Source: Prolixibacteraceae bacterium (GTDB taxonomy: Bacteria; Bacteroidota; Bacteroidia; Bacteroidales; Prolixibacteraceae). From it: a stretch of DNA of 64,000 bases. Positions 59,565-64,000 of this stretch are shown here, piece by piece (position 1 is the first letter of the stretch; each line of letters starts with the position of its first letter). The notes under the pieces were generated by a model. The model worked only from the letters and a program-made list of their open reading frames with translations. It was not told the DNA's origin and made no database searches. The position numbers were made by a program, and so were the translations under genes. The stretch covers positions 1 to 64,000 of the forward strand of contig JAQUIJ010000023.1 of the NCBI GenBank assembly GCA_028683385.1, given 5' to 3'.

Positions 59565-60404
59565 CTATTTCAGCTTTTCCTTGAAAAATGCAACAGTTCT
59601 GCCCCACGCTAAATCGGCAGCTTCTTTGTTGTACCGTTCGGGATTCGAATCATTGTTGAAGGCATGTTGTGCCCCTTCATACATGTAAATCTGGTAGTCA
59701 ACGTTGGCCTTTTTCAATGCGGCTTCAAAATCCGGGATTCCTTTGTCGATACGTTCATCGTTTCCGGCGTAATGCAGGAGCATTGGCGCTTTTATCCTCT
59801 CAACATCTTCGGCTTTAGGTTGTCCACCATAATACGGAACAGCAGCATCCAAATCGGGTGAGAGAACTGCAACATTGTTTGTCATGGCGCCACCCCAGCA
59901 AAAACCGGTACATCCAACTTTTCCCGTCGTCTGAGGATTTGTTTTCAGGTAGGCAACAGCTGCCGAAAAATCTTGTTTCGTTTTTTCGTAATCCAGTTTC
60001 TGGAACATCGGAATGGCATCCTCCTGTCTTTCAGGAGTTCCACCCAAAGGAGACAGCGCATCAGGAGCCATTGCTACAAATCCTTCGAGTGCAAAGCGGC
60101 GGGTCACATCTTTAATGTGTGGCTGAAGTCCGCGATTTTCGTGAATAACAATAATGGCTGGATGTTTCTTTTTCCCTTTTGGACCTGCCATATATGCAAT
60201 CACTTGTCCACTTGCTCCGTTATACTTAATGGTTTCAGTAATAAGTCTTGGATCATCGGACCTGGTTATTTCAGCAATTAGATTGGAAGGAAAAGTACTC
60301 AGAAGAAGTGATCCACCAGTAACGAAGACGGTTTTCTTTAAAAACCCGCGACGATCGGTTTTGAAGTCTGATTCATCGTTCAATTTTTTTTGTTTGGGTT
60401 CCAT
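59565..60404 (-). CDS. Tat-exported dienelactone hydrolase family protein
   Basis: 279 residues from the ATG at 60404 (MEPKQKKLND). A longer in-frame reading to 60677 overlaps the divergent gene and precedes the Tat signal, so I reject it. Twin-arginine signal DRRGFLKKTVFVTGGSLLLS (about 17-36). The alpha/beta-hydrolase nucleophile Cys is in VGCTGFCWGGAMT. The acid is in YAGNDERID and His in GAQHAFNND. Members hydrolyse dienelactones or related cyclic esters; an exported one probably acts on extracytoplasmic lactones or esters, not on chlorocatechol products. It shares a 172-base spacer with the OB-fold lipoprotein gene. Confidence 0.88.
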   Translation of the reverse strand: MEPKQKKLNDESDFKTDRRGFLKKTVFVTGGSLLLSTFPSNLIAEITRSDDPRLITETIKYNGASGQVIAYMAGPKGKKKHPAIIVIHENRGLQPHIKDVTRRFALEGFVAMAPDALSPLGGTPERQEDAIPMFQKLDYEKTKQDFSAAVAYLKTNPQTTGKVGCTGFCWGGAMTNNVAVLSPDLDAAVPYYGGQPKAEDVERIKAPMLLHYAGNDERIDKGIPDFEAALKKANVDYQIYMYEGAQHAFNNDSNPERYNKEAADLAWGRTVAFFKEKLK

Positions 60405-60576
60405 CTGGTTTTTTTTATTAGTTTTAAATTGATTTATGTCATTCATTGGAGAAGAGAATGAAAAATCAACTAAAATTACAACTAATTGTTTTGAAATTTG
60501 TTTGAAGGCTAAAGTTTTTGAATTCAACGATTTCACACAAGAATTAAAAGTCGAAAAAATATAAAATTTATAAGTT

Positions 60577-61317
60577 ATGAGATCATTGTTTATTATTCTA
60601 GTCGTTTTGATTGGATTTTCAGGTTGTGTTAGGAAGAATAAAGTGCCAACTGCCCAGAATGCTGCCAATCCTGCCATGCACGAAGTAAAAGTTGCAGAAG
60701 TTATTCAGACTTCAAATTATACTTATCTGAAAGTCAGTGATAACGGTGCTGAAAACTGGATCGCAGTTACCCGTCAGGAAGCTGCTGCCGGCGAAGTTTA
60801 TTATTACGACCAGGCTTTGGAAATGAAAAATTTCAATAGTAAGGAGCTTAACCGCACGTTCGAAACCATCTATTTTGTACAAGGATTAAGTAAAGAACCA
60901 ATTGCGGCTTCTGCTGCGCCTGCCGGAATGGGTGGAATGAGCGGAATGACCGGTGATATGGCTGCCAAACACACCGGCAAAATTGTTTTGGAGAAAAAGG
61001 CCGGAATTAATATTGCTCCTGCTGAAGGAAGTATTTCGATCGCTCAATTGTGGGCCGACAAAGACAAGTATAGCGGGAAAGTAATCAAAGTAAAAGGACA
61101 GGTTGTTAAGATTAACGAAGAGGTGATGGGTAAAAACTGGATTCATATTCAGGATGGATCGGGCGATTCAGGTAATTTCGATTTGGCAGTTACCACGCTC
61201 GACGGAATGAAAATGGACGATGTGGTTACTTTTGAAGGTACGATTACGTTAAACAAAGATTTTGGCGCCGGATATTTCTATGAATTGATCATGGAAGATG
61301 CCAAACTGGTGAAATAG
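60577..61317 (+). CDS. Lipoprotein with OB-fold domain
   Basis: 246 residues. The signal peptide ends at GFSGC (Cys14) followed by VRKNKV. About 35-105 is a beta domain (HEVKVAEVIQTSNYTYLKV, NWIAVTRQEAAAGEVYYYD). A Gly/Met-rich linker follows (GMGGMSGMTGD), then an OB-fold (about 145-246; GKVIKVKGQVVKINEEVMGKNWIHIQDG). OB-folds here may bind metals, small ligands or nucleic acid; none is shown. It diverges from the Tat-hydrolase gene. A strong terminator follows. Confidence 0.75.
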   Translation: MRSLFIILVVLIGFSGCVRKNKVPTAQNAANPAMHEVKVAEVIQTSNYTYLKVSDNGAENWIAVTRQEAAAGEVYYYDQALEMKNFNSKELNRTFETIYFVQGLSKEPIAASAAPAGMGGMSGMTGDMAAKHTGKIVLEKKAGINIAPAEGSISIAQLWADKDKYSGKVIKVKGQVVKINEEVMGKNWIHIQDGSGDSGNFDLAVTTLDGMKMDDVVTFEGTITLNKDFGAGYFYELIMEDAKLVK

Positions 61318-61346
61318 GCATTAAGAAAAAGTCATTAGTCAATAGA

Positions 61347-61385
61347 AATACCCTGTAGGAATGATCCATTCTTGCAGGGTATTTT
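61347..61385 (+). terminator. Rho-independent terminator after the OB-fold lipoprotein gene
   Basis: AATACCCTGTAGGAATG-loop-CATTCTTGCAGGGTATT then TTT; two pairs are G-T. Directly upstream sits the word GTCATTAGTCAATAGAAA (61331-61348). Confidence 0.9.
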
Positions 61386-61404
61386 TCGTTTTGAAGGAGT
61401 CTTG

Positions 61405-62043
61405 TCATTCCAAAAACAAGAGCTTGATGTATTGTAACAGCACTAGCCCCAGTCCGTAAGTGCAGATAACGATTAGCAAGGATTTGATGAATGTGATTTT
61501 GGAATTAGCAGCGATCTGCCAAGATGTAAAAAATATAAAGGCAAGGTGATAGATGTTAATGGTCGCTAATGCTTTCATTTTTACCTCACTCATGTTGGAA
61601 GTTTCAATGAAGGGAACAATTGATCCCGGGAAAAAATGAGTAACGTCATCGGGTGTATATCCACTTTTAAATAGGATGAGCCCAACAGATTTAACCCAAT
61701 TAGGAAGGAAAATGATAATGGAGCCAAGAAAAATTATTTTGAACAACAAAGATGTATTGAATTCAACTTGTGTAATTGCCAAACCTAATTTAATAACGAT
61801 CCAGACGATAGCTGAAATCCCAATTACCCAAACAGGAGATATCACGTAAAGTAACATATCCATCCTTCGCCAGTTTGAAAGAGACGTTTCAAAGTCGGTT
61901 CCTTTAAAATCGGCCATGTAAGTATTGGCATCCCAAACAAACTGAGAGAACAGAATTAAGCCAATCAGGTAGAATAACCAGGAAATCAGGAAAAGCATCC
62001 ATGCGGGTCTTTTCAGCAGGTCGGAGACAAAGTTTTGTTGCAT
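61405..62043 (-). CDS. Five-helix membrane protein, function unknown
   Basis: 212 residues. About five hydrophobic helices (about 15-35, 65-90, 98-125, 160-180, 188-210). The layout recalls Yip1-type membrane proteins, but similarity is weak and I do not name it. Its start is one base after the stop of the gene at 62045, so the two are in one operon, and the pair probably works at the cell envelope. A terminator at 61347-61385 separates it from the convergent gene. Confidence 0.6.
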   Translation of the reverse strand: MQQNFVSDLLKRPAWMLFLISWLFYLIGLILFSQFVWDANTYMADFKGTDFETSLSNWRRMDMLLYVISPVWVIGISAIVWIVIKLGLAITQVEFNTSLLFKIIFLGSIIIFLPNWVKSVGLILFKSGYTPDDVTHFFPGSIVPFIETSNMSEVKMKALATINIYHLAFIFFTSWQIAANSKITFIKSLLIVICTYGLGLVLLQYIKLLFLE

Positions 62044-62044
62044 G

Positions 62045-63397
62045 TTATTTCGGGGTTGTTGAGTTTTTCACTCCGGCATCGATAAACTGGTCGTAAAGCG
62101 GAACTTCTTTCTCCAAATCTCTTTGCACCGTAGGATCCAGAGGTTTATCGATTAGGATGTTGTAGTTTTTCCAGAACGATGGATCGTAAACATATTTCAT
62201 ATCCCAGAGGGGTGTTTCTTTCTCAAGTAAGTCCCTGTGTTTGATCCGGTCAAAATCTTTCTTGTCGGTAATCACTTTGTTGATCAGTAATTCAGTTTCA
62301 TGCTCATAAAGGGTCTTCCCCATTTCGTTCGCACTTGGTTGATCAAATATTCCACCACGAAAACTGGCATATTTCAAATAATAATTTTTATCAATTTTTT
62401 CGTATTGCTTAATTGCAAAACCTGAAATGGAGTCATTCAAAAATGTTTTTTTTTTGTCAGATAACATTTCTTTTGGGGGAGTTTCTATCCAGTAAAATTC
62501 TGATTTTAATAAGGCAAAACTTTCAGTATCAATATATAGCCGGATAAGTTTGTGGGCATAGATGCATTTGGCTCGTAACATCAAGTAAGCAACGTACTCC
62601 TCTTTTATGTCAATAATTTGAACAGGTTTACCATCGTAAATAGTCATGCCCGAGAAATTAATGCTGTACAAATCATTCTTTACCAATTTGCGTAAGGTCG
62701 CCAGATCGGTATAATCTCGATTTTGGAGAATTACATATGCCGGATTATTTTTCGAATAACCATAAAATGCCTGCGCAAGTTTTTCCTTCCACAAACTTCC
62801 TAAATTTGAATAATTGTAACTGTTCCTGATTTCGAATATCTTAACCCGGTCGGCTGTATTTTCTCCGCCAAATTCTTTTTTAACGATTTCAATTGCAGAT
62901 TCTGTTAATCGTACATTCTTGTTGTCATAGAGATTAAATACTTTATCCCGAAGAAACCCTTCCATATAGTACGGACTTCGTTGGTAATTTTTATGCATAT
63001 TCCGGATGATAAGCTTGACAATATCGGTTGCTGTGGGCTGATTGGGACCTATATTTACCTCAGGAATCTCGTACAGTTCGGGCTCAATGTAGATCTGCGC
63101 AATTTCTTCACTTTTGAATGAGTCGATCTTTATGGAATTGGTTTTATATCCGATGCATTTAATTGTCAGCTCTCCGTTCTTTAAGCTATCCGGATAATGA
63201 AAAATGAATTCGCCCCGACTGTTCGAGCAGGTTCCTATTGAAGCATCTTTTAATGAGATCGTGCTGAAGGGAACAACTTCATGCGTTTCCTTGTCGAGTA
63301 TTTTCCCGCGAATTTCGGTGTGTTGGCTCCACGAATAGACAGGTATCAAGCTTAGGCAAGACAGAAGGAGTGGAAGGATAATCGTTTTTCTCATAAT
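62045..63397 (-). CDS. Carboxypeptidase-regulatory-like domain protein, probably cell envelope
   Basis: 450 residues from the ATG at 63397 (MRKTIILPLLLSCLSLI); ATGs at 63406 and 63424 are also in frame. Signal peptide ending near SWSQ. A CarboxypepD_reg-like beta sandwich lies about 25-110 (HTEIRGKILDKETHEVVPFSTISL). About 115-450 is a long beta-rich domain with no named family known to me (ATDIVKLIIRNMHKNYQRSPYYMEGFLRD; GMTIYDGKPVQIIDI). This arrangement is common in Bacteroidota, where the domain precedes outer-membrane or periplasmic proteins. The downstream five-helix protein is cotranscribed. Confidence 0.7.
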   Translation of the reverse strand: MMRKTIILPLLLSCLSLIPVYSWSQHTEIRGKILDKETHEVVPFSTISLKDASIGTCSNSRGEFIFHYPDSLKNGELTIKCIGYKTNSIKIDSFKSEEIAQIYIEPELYEIPEVNIGPNQPTATDIVKLIIRNMHKNYQRSPYYMEGFLRDKVFNLYDNKNVRLTESAIEIVKKEFGGENTADRVKIFEIRNSYNYSNLGSLWKEKLAQAFYGYSKNNPAYVILQNRDYTDLATLRKLVKNDLYSINFSGMTIYDGKPVQIIDIKEEYVAYLMLRAKCIYAHKLIRLYIDTESFALLKSEFYWIETPPKEMLSDKKKTFLNDSISGFAIKQYEKIDKNYYLKYASFRGGIFDQPSANEMGKTLYEHETELLINKVITDKKDFDRIKHRDLLEKETPLWDMKYVYDPSFWKNYNILIDKPLDPTVQRDLEKEVPLYDQFIDAGVKNSTTPK

Positions 63398-63561
63398 GGT
63401 TCTCATTATTAGATGGAAGTGCATTCAATTCAAATACAGCAAATATACTAAATTAGGGAATTGATTATGAATAATAAGAATGTTCTGCAACACATAATGC
63501 GAAGCATATCCCTTTGATTCTTCGGGGATTAAAGGTGAATATGGGCGATGAAGCCGAACCT

Positions 63562-64000
63562 TTAAGCATCATTTCCACCCAATCGTTCCAGCAACTGTTC
63601 TTTATACTGTTCTGAAACGGGTAGTTTGTTTTCTCCGATGCAAACAAGGTTGCCTTCGATGTGATCAATTTTGGAAAAATTTACGATTGCTGTTCGGTGG
63701 ACTTTCAGGAATGACAGACCTTTTAGCTTTTCTTCCCAACTTTTAAGTGTTCCGTGGACCACCAGTTTTTTACCACTACAATGGATAGTGACGTAATCTC
63801 CGCAAGTTTCAATAAAACGGATGTCGTCAATTGCCAACTGGTAAATTCGTTTGTCCGATTTAACGGTTAGTTTGGCTGGTAATGAGGAAGTAATTTGGGA
63901 ATTAAACTTCTCCCGGGCTTTGTTTACTGCTTTGTGAAATCGCTCAAACGAAAAAGGTTTCAGCAAAAAATCAACCGCTTCCAGATCGAATCCGTCAACC
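63562..64000 (-). CDS. LytTR-type response regulator, 5' end beyond the window
   Basis: Partial; 145 residues visible, ending at a TAA (63562-63564) and open to the right edge. The visible part starts at the end of a receiver domain (VDGFDLEAVDFLLKPFSFERF, with the Lys-Pro of the alpha4-beta5 region). It continues through a LytTR DNA-binding domain: RIYQLAIDDIRFIETCGDYVTIH and FLKVHRTAIVNFSKID. The phospho-acceptor Asp lies outside. It would act with a LytS kinase, which may lie further right. Its relation to the pair at 55128-56923 cannot be judged from here. Confidence 0.9.
   Translation of the reverse strand, partial: VDGFDLEAVDFLLKPFSFERFHKAVNKAREKFNSQITSSLPAKLTVKSDKRIYQLAIDDIRFIETCGDYVTIHCSGKKLVVHGTLKSWEEKLKGLSFLKVHRTAIVNFSKIDHIEGNLVCIGENKLPVSEQYKEQLLERLGGNDA

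Noticed and set aside
60405-60677. Longer reading of the dienelactone hydrolase gene
   Set aside because: The Tat signal only makes sense from the ATG at 60404, and the extra codons overlap the divergent lipoprotein gene.

Overview
The window is chromosomal DNA of a member of the Bacteroidota, probably class Bacteroidia. Evidence: SusC/SusD outer-membrane pairs, lipoproteins with an acidic residue right after the acylated cysteine, TAnnTTTG -7 promoter boxes, LytTR two-component pairs, a DUF2807 protein, prfB with a +1 frameshift site, and two-part palindromic intergenic repeats. Order Marinilabiliales (Prolixibacteraceae-like) is my guess; no marker here proves it. The last gene runs off the right edge.

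Layout. (1) 191-19631, all + strand: a polysaccharide-utilisation-like locus. It holds susC, susD and a putative surface glycan-binding lipoprotein, then a terminator, then an unusual block. The block is a DUF4369 lipoprotein, two tandem copies of a pair (DUF6057-like membrane/TPR protein plus beta-propeller lipoprotein with one CxxCH haem motif) and an FkbO/Hyg5-type chorismatase-like protein. A GH2 and a GH3 glycoside hydrolase close the locus. (2) 19745-24698: a DoxX/Tat-like/TIM-barrel fusion (-), a three-gene cassette read as toxin, XRE antitoxin and SecB-like chaperone, a degenerate copy of a helicase 3' end, and a CE15-type esterase. (3) 24731-31638: Pif1-like helicase with HRDC and HTH domains, a secreted protein with two internal repeats, a DUF2807 protein, rpsP-rimM and a lipoprotein. 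(4) 31802-39107: prfB, a small membrane protein, a GNAT acetyltransferase, a polyphosphate kinase fused to an ArsC domain, a lipoprotein, a SpoU methylase, oxyR, tRNA-Glu and rpsT. (5) 39248-45514: sufBCD (-), thiL (+) and an OFA-type MFS transporter (-). (6) 45845-50595: a Tat-exported Gfo/Idh/MocA oxidoreductase and a HEAT/double-DUF1080 protein, which fit a 3-keto-glycoside pathway. (7) 50858-64000: a DUF922-like protein that lost its metal motif, a serine hydrolase, a YdeI-like protein, an anaerobic sulfatase-maturating enzyme, a LytS/LytR pair beside an outer-membrane beta-barrel receptor, a Tat-type dienelactone hydrolase, an OB-fold lipoprotein, two membrane-associated proteins and the 3' part of a LytTR regulator.

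How the parts may work together. Regions 1 and 6 plus the CE15 esterase and the sulfatase maturase suggest a glycan degrader. The CxxCH propeller/DUF6057 block and the chorismatase-like gene are not standard PUL parts; with the toxin-antitoxin-chaperone cassette they are the most promising under-described systems here. Three repeats share palindromic arms but have unrelated cores (10128-10260, 12094-12162, 40646-40730), and one lies in frame inside a coding sequence. All family assignments were made by eye from motifs; no database search was run.
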